NCBI GenBank assembly: GCA_001557505.1
Contig: LSAX01000002.1
Location: 1 to 64,000 of the forward strand
Reading direction: 5' to 3'
From: Reticulascus tulasneorum
Taxonomy: Eukaryota; Ascomycota; Sordariomycetes; Glomerellales; Reticulascaceae
Length of the DNA: 64,000 bases
The first letter of the stretch is position 1. Every line of letters starts with the position of its first letter. The notes under the pieces were generated by a model, which saw only the letters and a program-made list of their open reading frames with translations, made no database searches and was not told the DNA's origin. Both the position numbers and the translations under genes were made by a program. This document shows positions 1-12,680 of the stretch, in pieces.

Positions 1-76
1 TAACCCTAACCCTAACCCTAACCCTAACCCTAACCCTAACCCTAACCCTAACCCTAACCCTAACCCTAACCCTAAA
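1..76. repeat. Telomere repeat array (CCCTAA)n, left chromosome end
   Basis: The window starts with about a dozen uninterrupted copies of the hexamer TAACCC, the C-rich strand of the TTAGGG telomere repeat used by most filamentous fungi. The array becomes irregular after about base 76, with scattered AACCCTAA units to about 115. C-rich strand at the 5' side means base 1 is at or next to the physical chromosome end. Confidence 0.97.
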
Positions 77-178
77 AATAACCCTAATTAACCCTAAAAA
101 AATATAACCCTAAAAAGGTTACTAAAAGAATAGGACTTATAAATAAGTATATAATAAGATAGATTACTTATTTATAAA

Positions 179-230
179 AAGATCACGGTGATCTTAAGAT
201 CATAGTGATCTAAGATGTTATGGTGATCTA
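179..230. repeat. Three tandem palindromic 16-18 bp units
   Basis: Three adjacent units resemble AAGATCAYRGTGATCT. The first, AAGATCAC-G-GTGATCTT at 179-195, is a near-perfect inverted repeat. The second is at 196-211 and the third, more diverged, at 213-230. Function unknown; they could bind a dimeric protein or be a relic of a subtelomeric repeat. Confidence 0.6.
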
Positions 231-909
231 AGGATTTTATATTTCTATATAAGAATAGTCTTTTCTATAATTAGATAGTTCTTAATTATATTTTAATAAT
301 TAATCTAAGTCTTTAGTTTTATTAAGTTTTAAACCTTAATTATTGATCTTATATAATATACTTTATAATATTAAGTTTAATAAAAGCTTTTTCCATAATA
401 TTATTTACTAATATTACCTAACTTACTTGATAATATAAACCTTAACAATTATTATTAAGACTAATGTTATAACTAACCCTAACATGATCATGATATTATT
501 ATAAACGATTATTTTAAAATCTCTTTTATCTCTTATCTTTAACTTTTTAATCTTAATATAATTTCTAACTAATAAGCCTACCTACCACACCATCTTTACC
601 TTATTTATTTTATATAAAGATAATATTTTCTTTAAGGTTTTTAATATTCTTATAATAATATATCCTTAATTAAGTCTATCTAAGACCTAAAAACATAACT
701 ATTTGTTATTAACTAATGTTTTTCTATATAAATAAGTATAACTAGACTATTATATCCATATTATCTTTTCTATTAATTATTATTAAAGTCTATAATATAA
801 TAAAAGTTTTTCTAAAACTTAAAAAGGTATATTTATATAACAATCTAATCTAATTAGGTTAAATTAATAAACTATAAATTATAAACTATAAACTAAAAAA
901 AACAAAGAA

Positions 910-1411
910 ATTAATAAGTTATAGATTACTCTATATAATTGCTTAGACCTTAATAGTTCTATAAAGAGCTAGTCTAATACGTCCTATAAAAACTCAATAC
1001 TCATCCACTAGTTTAACGTTAAATTAACCATTAACCTAACAAACTATAAGCATATCTATATATATAAAAAACATCCACAATTTATCAAAAACTTATCTTA
1101 ACACTTCTATAAATACACTATATATATATATACTCCATATATAACTTTAAAAACTAATAAACTAATAAATTATAGATTACTCTATATAGCTATTTAAATA
1201 TTAACAATTTAACAAAGAGCTTATCTAATATTTCCTATAAAAACTTAATACTTGTCTATTAGTTCAACGTCAAATTAACTATTAACCTAATAAGCTATAA
1301 GTTTATCTTTATATATAAAAAATATCTATAATTCATCAAAAACTTATCTTAATATTTCTATAAATACGCTATATATATACATACTTTATATACAACTTTA
1401 AAAACTAAAAA
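910..1411. repeat. Direct tandem duplication, 2 x 251 bp
   Basis: Two copies follow each other at about 910-1160 and 1161-1411. The word TATAGATTACTCTATATA occurs at 920 and 1171, and ACTTTAAAAACTAA at 1144 and 1395; both pairs are exactly 251 bp apart, so no net indel separates them. Most differences seen by eye are C/T or G/A transitions. No coding potential is visible. Confidence 0.85.
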
Positions 1412-2984
1412 CGATTATTAACGTTCATAACAAACGATAAGCCTACCTTAGCTTTTTCTTCAACTTAATAATACTCCTCATATTACTAACAAATAAACTA
1501 ATATACTATCTTATATACCTAAAACTCATTTTATTAACAACGTTCATTTAAAATATATAAAAATATCTAACTATAATCTCTCTGATCAGGTCTAATTAGT
1601 TCTTCTATAACATAGATCTACCTCTAAACATTATTAAAATTGACCTAAGCCAGGTCATCTTATAGCCATACCACTATAACTACTAAATATTCTAATATAT
1701 ATAACCTAATATAATATATTAAAATAACGATATCTCGGCCGTCTAGATAATTATATAAACATAGAAGGTGTTCTATCCCTAATCAAAGATAAATAGATTT
1801 AATAATATAATTAAGGCTTTCATAAAGTAAAAACTTATAAACTTATGATTTTATAAGATAACTTAATAATATGAATTTAACGGTATCATGAAGTATACTT
1901 ATGAACGTACCTCTAAACGTATTAATAAAAGCTATGAAAATAACTAAATATAAAAAAGACTGATGATTAACATATACGTAAGCACGTATTTAGGCCTGAT
2001 CAGGCCAGTTATGATAGGTTTATGGTAAAACGTATTCACTTTACCTTACCCGGTTTCATCTTTTTTTCTTTTATAAATCTATATATCTTTAAGATAATAA
2101 TATTTTATTTACTAAATATTACTTTTTATATAAAAATCTATAATCTTAACTTTATAATATTTAGATATTATTATATATATAATTAAATAGATAATTAATA
2201 TTAGTTATATTGTTATAAGATAAAGTCTTAGATAATTAATAAAAATTAAAGATTAATTATATTTAGCTTATAGGTTTAGATTAACTTATATTATTAAATA
2301 GATTATTCATTAGTGGTTTAGCTATCTTAGATCGTCTAAGATTAAATAATTAACCTTAACAGGCGAGGCATTTATTATTTAACTTTTAAATGTTAAATTT
2401 TTCATTTTTATTAGCCTTTCTTATATTATTATAAAGCCTTATATATTTACCTTTAACCTATTACCTAAACACTTATTTTCCTTTTATAATATTAATAAAT
2501 ATTAATATTTATATATATTTTTAAATGTTAAATATTTATATAATATAAACTAAGATTATTTATATAAATAAAAATACTTATATATTAAAATTAATTTTAT
2601 TATAATATTTATTTATATCTAAGCTATTTAATTTTATTCTATTAAACAAAAATATATAAATGTTAATATTTATATATATTTTTAAAGGTTAGGTTTTATA
2701 TTATGACCGTGACACCACGTTCGTTTTGGTCCAATGTTCTGTGTAAGCCCCGCCCCCGCCACATAGACCAGCGCTCTTTGGAGTCCAACAAAGGACCCAA
2801 TGATAGATAAGTATTTATAGATTACAGCTAATCTCATTAAACACAATCCTTGAAAAGTACTTCGGTGCAGTCCAGCTGATAATATGCATAATAAAACCCT
2901 ATTACCCCTCCATTTACTCACCACACGTTTCCTCACTCTTAGCCAATTCTACCAAGTCTTTAGTATAAACTAATCAGCACCAGC

Positions 2985-5900
2985 ATGGATCCCCTTAGCA
3001 CTACTGCAAGCATAATTGCAGTGATTCAACTGTCTTCTGAGGTTGTACAGTATATCAACACAGCCGCTGGCGCGACGAAAGAGCGTAAGCAATTACGGGA
3101 TGAATTGCAAGCATGCGACGACATCCCCCAGCAGCTCAAAGACAATTCCGATGCGTCGGCAGAGGGTCAGGCATGGTCAGAAACGATCAAATTACTTGAG
3201 GCACCTGGCGCGCCGCTAGGCCGGCTCTTAGTCATGTTAAACATGATCAAGGCCAAGCTCATAGACAAGACTGGGCTGAAAAAGGCAATTGCCATTGTGA
3301 AATGGCCTTTCGAAGCGAAGGAACTTGAAAAGATCATTGGCACAATCGAGCGCGAGAAAAGCTTACTGAGCCTGGCCTTGACGAACGAAAGCCGGAAACT
3401 CATGCAACATATTGCCAAGAATGCCAGCGAAAGTGGGAAACAGCTTTTAGAACTGTTCGAAGCCGTCAAACAATCTTCCATGGACCAAGCAGATCAGAAT
3501 TTAGAACTAAAGGCCGGTATTCGCAATCTTCAAGCTCGTGAAAATGAAAAGGAACGGCAAGACATACTTGACTGGATCGCTCCAGCTGATTACGCATCCC
3601 GGCAGAACGAACTCGTTCGACGACGGCAGCCGGGGACGGGACAGTGGCTCCTCGACTCACCAGAATATCAGTTGTGGTTAAGGGCCCATTCGCAAACGCT
3701 ATTCTGTCCTGGTATTCCCGGGGCAGGGAAGTCAATCCTGGCTTCTCTAATCATCGAAGACCTTTCCACCAGGTATGGTAACGACCAAAACGTTGGTATC
3801 GCATACCTCTATTGTAACTACCAACGACAAGAGCAGACGATTGAGGATTTACTATCCACCTTGTTGAGACAACTAGCTCAAACCCTACCCTCCGTGCCCC
3901 AAGTTGTTAAAGATCATTATAATCGGCACAAGCCCAAACAGACTAGGCCGTCACTGGCGGACATCTTGGAGGCGATGCGATCTGTCTTGACTGCCTGTTC
4001 TCAAGCGTTCGTCGTCATCGACGCATTTGACGAATGCCCAGTCTCTGATGGCCGCCGGTCAAGGCTAATCTCTCAAATCCTGACACTGCAGAGCAGCACT
4101 AGAGCAAATTTTCTTGCAACATCGCGATTCATACCCGAGATCGTGGAGAAATTTCAAGGGAAACCAAGAAGAGAAATCCGTGCAACTGATGAAGATGTGA
4201 GCAGATATCTGGATGGCCGTATTCTATGGCTTCCCAATTTCGTCTCTCGTGATGTAAGTCTCCAAACCGAAATTAAGTCAACCATTGTAAAGGCTATTCG
4301 TGGAATGTATGGACACTCCTTCGCCAACAGCAGCAATATACTAAATCCGCTAGGTTCCTGCTTGCGCAGCTTCATTTTGATTCTCTAGTCGGAAAAACAT
4401 CGCGAAAGGCTTTGCGAACGGCGTTAACAAATCTAACGAATGAGTCAGATGCCTCGTATGACTCCGCATATAATGACGCGATGCAACGGATCGAAGGCCA
4501 GCTGAAGGACCAGAAACAGTTGGCTCACCAAGTCTTATTGTGGATTGTTTGTGCGCGAAGACCGTTAACTACTTTGGAACTTCAACACGCGCTTGCAATC
4601 GAAGTTGGCAAGCCGGTGCTCGACACAGATAACCTTCCAGAAGTGGAAGACATGGTCTCGCTGTGCGCTGGACTGGTTATAGCTGACGAAGAAACTGGGA
4701 TCATCCGCCTGGTCCACTACACGGCACAAGAATACTTTGAGCGAACGCAGAATGCCTGGTTTCCTGATGCGCACGCCGATATTGCAAAACTCTGCACAGC
4801 CTACCTCTCGTTTCGGACTTTTGCAACAGGCTTTGCAAGAAATGATGACGTATTCGAGGATCGCCTGCGCTCCAATCCCCTTTACGATTATGCCGCTCAT
4901 CACTGGGGACATCATGCTCGAGATAGCAGCACTTTCCCCGATCTCCTCCCATTTTACAAGAGACCCAGGCAAGTTGAGGCGTCATGTCAATCGCTCCTAG
5001 CGGAGAAAAAACGGGATATATGCCCAGATTACAGCCAGACAATGCCAAAGAAAATGACAGGGATACATTTATCGGCGTACTTTGGCCTTGAAGAGGCAAT
5101 GGAACTACTGCATGACAGAGGCGATCCCGATGTGCGTGACAGTCATCACCGTACACCACTCTGGTGGGCAGCGCAGAATGGCTACGAAGCCATTATACAG
5201 TTTTTGCTTGATAAGGGCGCCGACATCGACGCTAAAGACAAGGATGGTAGGGCCGCGCTGGCGGCCGCAGTAGGGAAGGGGCATAAGGCAGCTATCGTGT
5301 TGCTGCTGGACCGAGGCGCCGACGTCAACACTAAAGATGAGAACGGATGGACGCCCCTTTGGACAGCAGCAAGGAACGAGTGGATTATTCTGGAGCTGTT
5401 AATCAACAAAGGTGCCGATCTCGAGGCCGAAGACAAGGATGGTTATACACCGCTATTATGGGCAGCAAATAATGATAAGGTAGGAATGCTATACTATTTG
5501 CTCCGGAGCGGTGCCGCTACCGAGGTCCAAGATAACTATGGTCGAACGCCGCTGTTGGTAGCAGTATGTCACCGTAATGAGGTATATACGCAGCAGCTGC
5601 TTAAGTATGGCGCCAATGTTGAGGCCAGGGAAGAAAAGTTTGGCGGGACGCCGCTGATGTGGGCTGCTGCGTATCAACGTGAAGACATTGCCCGTCTTCT
5701 ACTCGAGAACGGCTCGAACATCGACGCTACGGACAAGCAGGGCCGTACGGCCCTCTTGCAGGCGGCAATTAACGGGCACGAGGGAGTCAGTCGTCTACTG
5801 CTTGATAGTGGCGCCAAAATCGAGGCCAAGGACAAGGATGGCAAGACTGCCCTAACTTTGGCAGCGGGAAACGGGCACGAGGCTCTGACCCGTTTGCTAC

Positions 5901-7936
5901 TTGATAATGGTGCCGACGTCTTGGCTACCGATTATATAAAAGGTGGAACGCCGTTGCTCTACGCAGCCGGGAACGGGCATGTTGCGGTGGCATCATTATT
6001 GCTAAATAAAGGCGCTGAAATCAATGGCAAAGATAAAGATGGCTGGACAGCTTTGATGGTGGCAGTGAAAGGCGGTCATAGAACCGTTGTACAGTTGCTG
6101 CTCGAGAATGACGCTGACATGGAGGTCACCGATTACCAGTACGGTGGAACGCCGCTGTCATGGGCTGCCGCAGGTGGGCACCAGACCTTGGTGTCGATTC
6201 TACTCGACAGAGGCGCAAATTCTGACGCTACGGACAAGTATAATCGAACTCCGCTATCGAGGGCACACGAGAATGACCACAAGGCTATCGTCCACCTGCT
6301 ACGTAAAGAAGAAGCTGATGCACCGGCCGGAACAGAAGACGACGAGAGACATAACCTAGTGCTGTCACGGGCAGATAATAGGTACCAGAGCTCCAGTCCC
6401 GACACCAAAGATACAGATGGCCGAGCGCCGCTCTTAAAGGCAGCAGAAGACGGGCACGAGATGGCGGCACAGTTGCTTATTGAGAATGGTGCCGAGGTCG
6501 ACGGCAAAGATGAGAATGGTCGAACGTCGCTGTCGTGGGCAGCTGCGTGCGGGAGCGTGGCCGTTACAAGATTGCTACTAGAAAAGGGTGCTAACATCGA
6601 CGCCAAAGATAATAATAGCGCGACGCCGCTGGCTTGGGCCATACAGCCAAGGGAGGGACAGGAAACCATCGTCAGCCTCCTACTTGAGAAAGGCGCCCAA
6701 GTCGAATGCAAGGACGCTACAAGTGCCACGCCCTTATTAAGGGCAGTAATGAAACAGAACGAAGCTATTGTGCGTTTGTTGCTTGACCATGGCGCAAACG
6801 TCGGCGTGGAAGACGGGCGAAGTTGGACGCCTTTATTGTATGCAACAGATAAGGGGCTTGAGTCAATGATCCGGCTTTTACTCGAAAAAGGCGCCGAAGT
6901 CAACCGTAAGGTCAAAGAGGATGGTTTGACGCCGTTATTATGTGCGGTGATGAAAGGACGGGTCACCCTTGCCCGGCTTTTGATAGAGAATGGCGCCCAT
7001 GTCGACGCCAAAGATACTTATGGTCGCACGGCTTTGTTGCTTGCAGCATCCAGGGGGGACGAGGCTGTTACCCGGCTGCTCCTCGAGAAAGGCGCCGACA
7101 TAGACGTCGAAGACAAAGTGGGTAAGAGGGTCTTTTGGGCTGCAGCGTGTAGTGGAAACGAAGCCGTTGTACGTCTCCTGCTCGAAAACGGTGCTAGCAT
7201 CGACGATCGACATGGACGAGTTGATATGTACACTAGAAGTGCGTTTGGAGAAGGTACGACGCCCTTATGGGTGGCAGCGGCCATGGGGCACGAAGCTATT
7301 GTATGTCTGCTATTAGACAACGGTGCCAGTATCGACGCCAAGGACGGGTCGAGTGAGACTGGGACGGCTTTGTGGAAAGCGGCAGATATCGGTAGCGAAG
7401 CTATGACCCGTTTGCTACTCGAAAAAGGGGCCAATATCGATGCCAAAACCCCAACTGGCAGGACGGCCTTGATGACGGCGATAGAAGGTGAACACGAAGC
7501 CGTAATGCGGCTGTTGATCGAGAATGGAGCCGATGTCGAGGCAAGAGCCCAGGATGGTCAGACGGCGTTATGCATATCAGTATGTGTTGGGCTGGAGACC
7601 CCTACCCGCCTGCTGCTCGAAAATGGCGCCGACGTTAACGCCGAGACCCATGCAGGGGAGCCGGCCTTATTTTGGGCGGCAGCCAATAGAAACGAAGCCA
7701 TCGTCAGGATTCTGATTGAGAACGGCGCCCACGTCCAGGCATCAGACTCTACCGGGGTCACGCCTCTTTTTGGAGCAGCTTTTGGGGGGTCGGAAGCTAT
7801 AGCCCGGATTTTACTCGACCACGGCGTCGATATTGAGGCTAGGTCCCACATAGGCGAGACGGCCCTAGCCGTGGCAAAAGAACGAAAGAATGAATCTGTT
7901 GCCCGGCTATTACTCGAGCGAGGAGCTGTACAGTAG
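2985..7936 (+). CDS. STAND receptor: Helo-like N-terminus, NACHT, ~28 ankyrin repeats
   Basis: This encodes a fungal NLR-like signalling ATPase, probably cytosolic and involved in non-self or xenobiotic recognition. Two exons (2985-4306, 4354-7936) flank a 47-nt intron (GTATGG..CTAAAT..TAG); splicing gives 1634 residues in frame. Residues 1 to about 200 match the helical Fungal_N/Helo-like domain of STAND proteins. Walker A GIPGAGKS is at 243-250 and Walker B FVVIDAFDEC at 342-351. A winged-helix stretch including HYTAQEYF follows. About 28 ankyrin repeats run from about residue 675 to the end, most with the GRTALLxAAxxGHExxxRLLLExGADIxAKD pattern; I count one degenerate unit with an insertion. 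In such proteins NACHT oligomerisation drives the N-terminal effector and the repeats sense ligand. No WD40 or TPR is present. It is the first gene from the telomere. Confidence 0.93.
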
Positions 7937-8624
7937 ACTTGATTGAATATTACAGTAATCCGAACTGCTTTGACTCTTGAGGTTGTTTCTTTAAGCCGGA
8001 CATTATACCCCAACATAGCGCAAACCAGAGATGAAAGCCCTTTATGTCCCGGCAAGGAGTCTCTATAGAAGATTTTGAGCCCGAAGAACAAGCTGGAATA
8101 TAGTCCACAAAAGCCTAGTGTTATTGGCTGTGAATAAGGGCCGAATATTATAAGGAATGCTGCTTGGGTAGATGTGTGATACGTATTGAAACAAGCGGAG
8201 AAGAGCTTACATTTGATGATGATGATAAATGGTGATGATGATGATGATGATGATGATGATGGTAGTGATGGTAGTGATGGTAGTGATGGTAGTGATGGTA
8301 GTGCTGGTAGTGATGGTAGTGCTGGTAGTGATGGTAGTGATGGTAGTGATGGTAGTGATGGTAGTGCTGGTAGTGATGGTGATGGAAGACAGAAGACAGC
8401 CATCTTCTTAGATTAATATTATTAACTATATCTTATGGCCGTGATATTATAAGCATAATAATTAGGTAGAAACGTATCTATTATATATATACGTTAAAAC
8501 TATTAACATGTTAGTTCTCCTTAAATAATAATGACTAAAGAAGTCTTACCAAAATCTATTAACATTATTACAAACAGCTTCTAAGATCTGAGCTATGGGG
8601 TAAAACTTAAGTTATAACTCTTAG
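7937..8624. other. Intergenic, microsatellite then AT-rich DNA
   Basis: This separates the convergent NLR and Zn2Cys6 genes. It contains the GAT/GGTAGTGAT arrays at 8233-8377 and an AT-rich stretch from about 8411 to 8600. Open frames across the array are products of the repeat (Gly-Ser-Asp on one strand, Pro-Ser-Leu on the other), so no gene is called. Confidence 0.7.
8233..8377. repeat. (TGA)n microsatellite and 13-copy 9-bp minisatellite
   Basis: A run of about nine TGA/GAT triplets at 8233-8260 passes directly into 13 units of GGTAGTGAT or GGTAGTGCT at 8261-8377. The GAT/GCT variants are interspersed, which suggests slippage and local duplication. There are no spacers, so it is not a CRISPR array. 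Confidence 0.93.
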
Positions 8625-11031
8625 CTAATCTCTTCCTGATCTTTCCTTATCTGGCCTCTCCGTGTTGTCATTAATCATTAGCTTCTGAAAGTCATTTGCT
8701 AAACTCCCCCCTGATGCTGCCACAGGGTCTGTCATACCAAGTTCTTGGTCCATAATCCACCCCGGCCTTCCGTCGCCTAATTCCTTGACGATATCATACT
8801 TTCTCCCTATTTCCTGCAGGTCAGCGGCCAAGCGCTTTGCCCTGCGTGCGGGAATGACACCGTGCCGGAGTGCCATTGCCAACATGCCCTCGGCCGCGGG
8901 GCCGAAGGTGGGATAGGATTTGAACATGGCCCGGTAACCTGTAAGGCATAATTCCAAATAAAACTGCCCCTCAGCGCCCAAAGCAGCGCTGCCGCCTCTG
9001 CGGACAGAAGTACTGGCCTCGTGAACCATCGCGTTCATGACATAAAGTATTGGGATATGACAGAACGGTGATAATAAGCCTGGACTGCAGTCTAGACGGT
9101 AGATTAACAGCAGGCGTTTGAGCTGATTCACGGAGGCGGCATAGATGCCTTCTGGGCTGGCATGGGTGCTGTCGAATGAATGGAGTGAGCTGGCTGACCA
9201 AGGGGAAGCGAGGAGCGGCCGGAAGATGTCGACTATCATTGCGTGAAAAAGGGTGCTAAAAAGGAGTTGTTAATTCAATATTGTCTTTAATATAATACAA
9301 CGAATATTTAGAGGGGTAGAAGACCTAATAAGGTAAACATATCGTAAACTCACTGCATAAGTATGACACTGTGGCTGTTCGGCTCCCCTCGTACTTGATT
9401 AAGAGGAAGATTCGCTGCCCAGGACAATAACCGCCGATAGGCGGCCTCGGCGACTGCCAAGGTGATATTCTTAGACAGCTTTTTTCCAACACCGTAATAC
9501 TGTCTGGATACGTCACTAGTAATCACCTGAAGCTCACACATGGAGTCAAAAAGCCTGGCATGTTGCGTGAATTTGCTTTTCATCTCCCCTCGGATTGTTG
9601 GCGAAATAGGTAATGATCCCGGACGAGGGATTAGAGGTGCTACTTCAATCTCTGTAAGATTGTGATATTTGCCGTATATACTGCGGTTTTCATTTATATT
9701 AGCTTAGCACGATGATACTAGTTTTAAAACAAACGCACATAACCCAATTAAACACACCCCATGCCGTATACGATGCAGCCTGCCTCCAGTCGGAGTCGTC
9801 TGCTAACCATATATTGGCTGACTGTGATTCCAAATAGACGTCAAAAAGACCCATGACTCTGCTTATCTTGACGCCTTTTCTGAGGTATTTGAGTGAATCG
9901 TCTGTTAAGCCGAAGCAGACAGAACTAAGGCAGAGTAGCTGTAAGGAGGCGCAAGTCGTCAGTGTGTTGAGATGGATTTCTTGATCTAGAACTCTATTTG
10001 CCTCTTTGAAGAATGCAACGCTTAGACTTGGCATATTAGAGTGTAAAGACGTAAATGTTTGCTTCAATGCCTAAAGTATTAGTTAATATTAATAAATGGC
10101 TTTCACAGGTAACTTACACATGCTAAGCACAATAAAGAGTTGACTAGGAGCTCTGAACAGAAACCATTTCGTTTTTTGATAAGGCTATCAATAAAAAGAT
10201 GAGCCTCAAAAAAAGGGAAGAGGGGATAGTCGAACTCGAAATATGATGCGATGATACGAATAGCAAGTTCGTTCTCGATCGAAACTTTGGTCCACACTTG
10301 AATTTCGATATCTTGTAAACAACTGCTAAATAGAGAGACGGAAGTAAGTTCGGGACTGTAAGTCTGTTAGTGATAGCGGCCGGCAACACACTATACGTCG
10401 TCCTTTGCGTGATGTAATCTCAGGAGCTAAAGGAATAGTCGCAACTTACCGCCCTCTATTTGAACTATAAGACTCGAATAAGCTCTCGAGCGGAAGGGCG
10501 GCCACTTTCACGGGGAATAATACTGGATAGGCGACTGGATGTCGGATAGAAAGTTCGAACTCGACACTATTTTTGGTGGGTAGCAGCATGTTTTGGAGGT
10601 TGTGCTCTGAAAATGTTTTGGGTGGAACGGTCACGGCCAGAGTCCGTTTAGTAAGCTCCTGAAGGAGCTCTGCTGCCTCATGCTCAGGTAGCGAGTTAAA
10701 CAAAACGGCAATCTGTCGGGACGCGGTTTCACCCTCAGTCGTGACGATGGTGTGCCGTCGCAACCAAGTACAAACCTTGCCTTGCCTCTCGCATCTGGAA
10801 CATTCTGGCCGGCGGGGGTCGCACTGAAAGAAGGCCAATCCGCATTAGAACTCGCTAAAGGTGCGGACACATCATTAGACTTTTACTCACTTTTACTTTC
10901 CTCTTGTAGCACTCATCACAAGCAATTGGCATGTACTGCTTTCGGATCCGTGGGAGCGACAATGGAGGTACATCCGATCTCCTACCAGACGAACCGCTAG
11001 GCAGTAGCTGTCGAGGTACGTCTCCACCCAT
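8625..11031 (-). CDS. Zn2Cys6 transcription factor (NirA-like architecture)
   Basis: A nuclear fungal binuclear-zinc-cluster regulator; target genes unknown. Six exons (11031-10891, 10823-10450, 10355-10118, 10070-9739, 9680-9354, 9255-8625) join to 680 residues without a stop. The zinc cluster is split by intron 1 and reads CDECYKRKVK then CDPRRPECSRCERQGKVC, giving all six cysteines. The Fungal_trans middle region includes IASYFEFDYPLFPFF and FCSELLVNSLLCLAC, typical of this family. The ATG at 11031 is in frame with the cluster; an internal Met closer to the cluster is also possible. It is convergent with the NLR gene. Intron 4 (GTGCGT donor at 9738) is the least certain junction. Confidence 0.85.
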
Positions 11032-12680
11032 AATTATTACTCAGAAGGCAAGACGATGACCCTGGTACACTCCGATTGAAGCGGGGCTTTAAGTTATGTC
11101 TCGCTAAAAGCTACGGATTAACTTAGTTGCGATCCCTGGCGATAAGGGTGGAGAAACATGCAGCCACATCAGTAACTTGGCGAGGAAGCTCAATGCGAAA
11201 TCACACGGCTTGGAGATGGTTTACCTATGCCTACCTTCTTGGCTGTATCACAGAAGGCGTACCCAAATCCAAGCACTGACGACGTATTCCTCAGTACTCG
11301 CATCAAATCTCGGATGAAAGCTCTTTTTGCGGATCATGCTGTCATGACAGTTACAAGCTTTAGGGGTCTGTCGGGCCCCCACCACTATCTAACTGCTTAC
11401 TGTCCGATTCTTGCAGCCTCTTGACTAATGTTAGTCGTTACGAGGGTGATGTCGAGCGAGTGCCCCATCCAAGCCGGCATGAGTTAAGTCACCAGAAGAG
11501 GCGCTCTTGGGACTTTGATGAGCAGAGGCCACGCCGGGGAACATTTAGACGAATCCCATGATCTTCTGGCGGACTTGATCTCCCAGAAAACAATATCCCA
11601 CTCGTCCGCCCCGAACATGGCATTTTCCAAGAGGTGGCCGGCGCAGTCCCTTATCTGCACTCGCGCTGGCACCTTCACGAGCTTTGTCCTGGCCTAGGGC
11701 GAAGCTCGAAACACTATATCAATCAGATACATGTCGTTGCTTTACTCCAACCAAAGCCTAGTCTTCACATATTAAACCCGATAGCATCTGTATGAGAATA
11801 CTATATCTTATGTCGGCCTAGCAGTACGTGGCATAGAGACTGCATGCCAATGCAGTTTCGGAAATCTTCCTGCTCATCTTGCCCATCGCTACCGTCCGTA
11901 ATCGGAACAACAAATCCAGACGTCGTCTGTAATTGAAGACCATTGCCAGAGTGAAAATGCTTTCTGAGGAGTTTCTTAAATTTAAGAGGCGTCTGGTTTT
12001 ACAAAGATGAGCGAATCCCATTGAAAGGAATAAAGGCAACTCGCAAGACTGTTGCTATCTACCACGAAAATTAACCCTACCAACTGCCAGGATTGTGCTG
12101 CGCATTCTCAGTTCCAGCAACGTGGCCGAAACGAGAATTCCCATTCACCTTCTAAATGGTTGGAAATCAGCTCCATGTGTCCTTCAAGTAGGCCTACTAT
12201 TCGAGGTTCAGCGAGTCGATATGATGATGGCAAGCGCAATAGCAGGTTCGTAGCTAGGTCCGATATCCACTGAACCTCAACATCATTGTCCGAAGGTTTT
12301 AAAAATGGTGTTTTCCACACGGTAACATAGTCCTCTACCGCCAAGAACATGCTTAGGCGAACCTTGAATGCCGAAGTCTTACATAATATCTGGTGTGGGT
12401 GCTGTCATGGTGCTTGTAAGAAGCCGAATATTTGGCTGTTTGCCAATTAAACAGCCATGAAAGCAATTCGCGGGAAAGAATCAGGCAGTTTTGACCAATA
12501 ATCTGTAGACTCAGAGGGCGTCAATGACGTTTGTGGCGCGCCAAGGTGCGGCTGAGTTTTTCAACCATCATGAAGTATCAGAATTAAGTCCCGCACATCC
12601 GCATATGTGAGTCAACGGGGCGCTTGCTTTCGTATTGAGGCTCTAACGAAAGATAGTCTCCGCCAACTCAAATTATCACC
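11032..12680. other. Intergenic, possible decayed coding fragments
   Basis: No complete gene is recognisable. Minus-strand open stretches at 12108-12350, 11818-12039 and 11484-11678 have protein-like composition (for example WISDLATNLLLRLPSSYRL and GADEWDIVFWEIKSA) but match no family I can name and cannot be joined confidently. They may be remnants of one or more lost genes. The rest holds nothing I can assign. Confidence 0.4.

Larger units (their letters stand above)
77..2690. repeat. AT-rich subtelomeric region, RIP-like, no gene seen
   Basis: Composition is overwhelmingly A and T, with runs such as TATATATA and no long reading frame on either strand. Composition changes abruptly to normal near base 2690. 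Such blocks in Pezizomycotina are usually repeats degraded by repeat-induced point mutation, which converts C to T on both strands. That mechanism is an inference here, supported by the C/T differences between the two 251-bp copies at 910-1411. A short telomere-like TAACCCTAAC lies at 474-483. Related TTAATATTTATATATATTTTTAAA words occur near 2500 and 2665. Confidence 0.85.

Noticed and set aside
474..483. Interstitial telomere repeat TAACCCTAAC
   Set aside because: Less than two full units, easily produced by drift near a telomere; not a separate feature.
4307..4411. Apparent frameshift splitting the NACHT-ankyrin gene
   Set aside because: A 47-nt GT..AG intron at 4307-4353 restores the frame and the family sequence MFLLAQLHFDSLVGK.
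6133..7011. Long minus-strand open frames under the ankyrin region
   Set aside because: They mirror the 33-codon ankyrin periodicity and have repeat-derived composition; they are antisense shadows.
8233..8377. Short regular repeats resembling a CRISPR array
   Set aside because: The units are 3 and 9 bp with no unique spacers; this is a eukaryotic micro/minisatellite.
7558..8403. Minus-strand frame of 281 codons over the minisatellite
   Set aside because: Its protein is a Pro-Ser-Leu repeat followed by antisense of ankyrin coding DNA.
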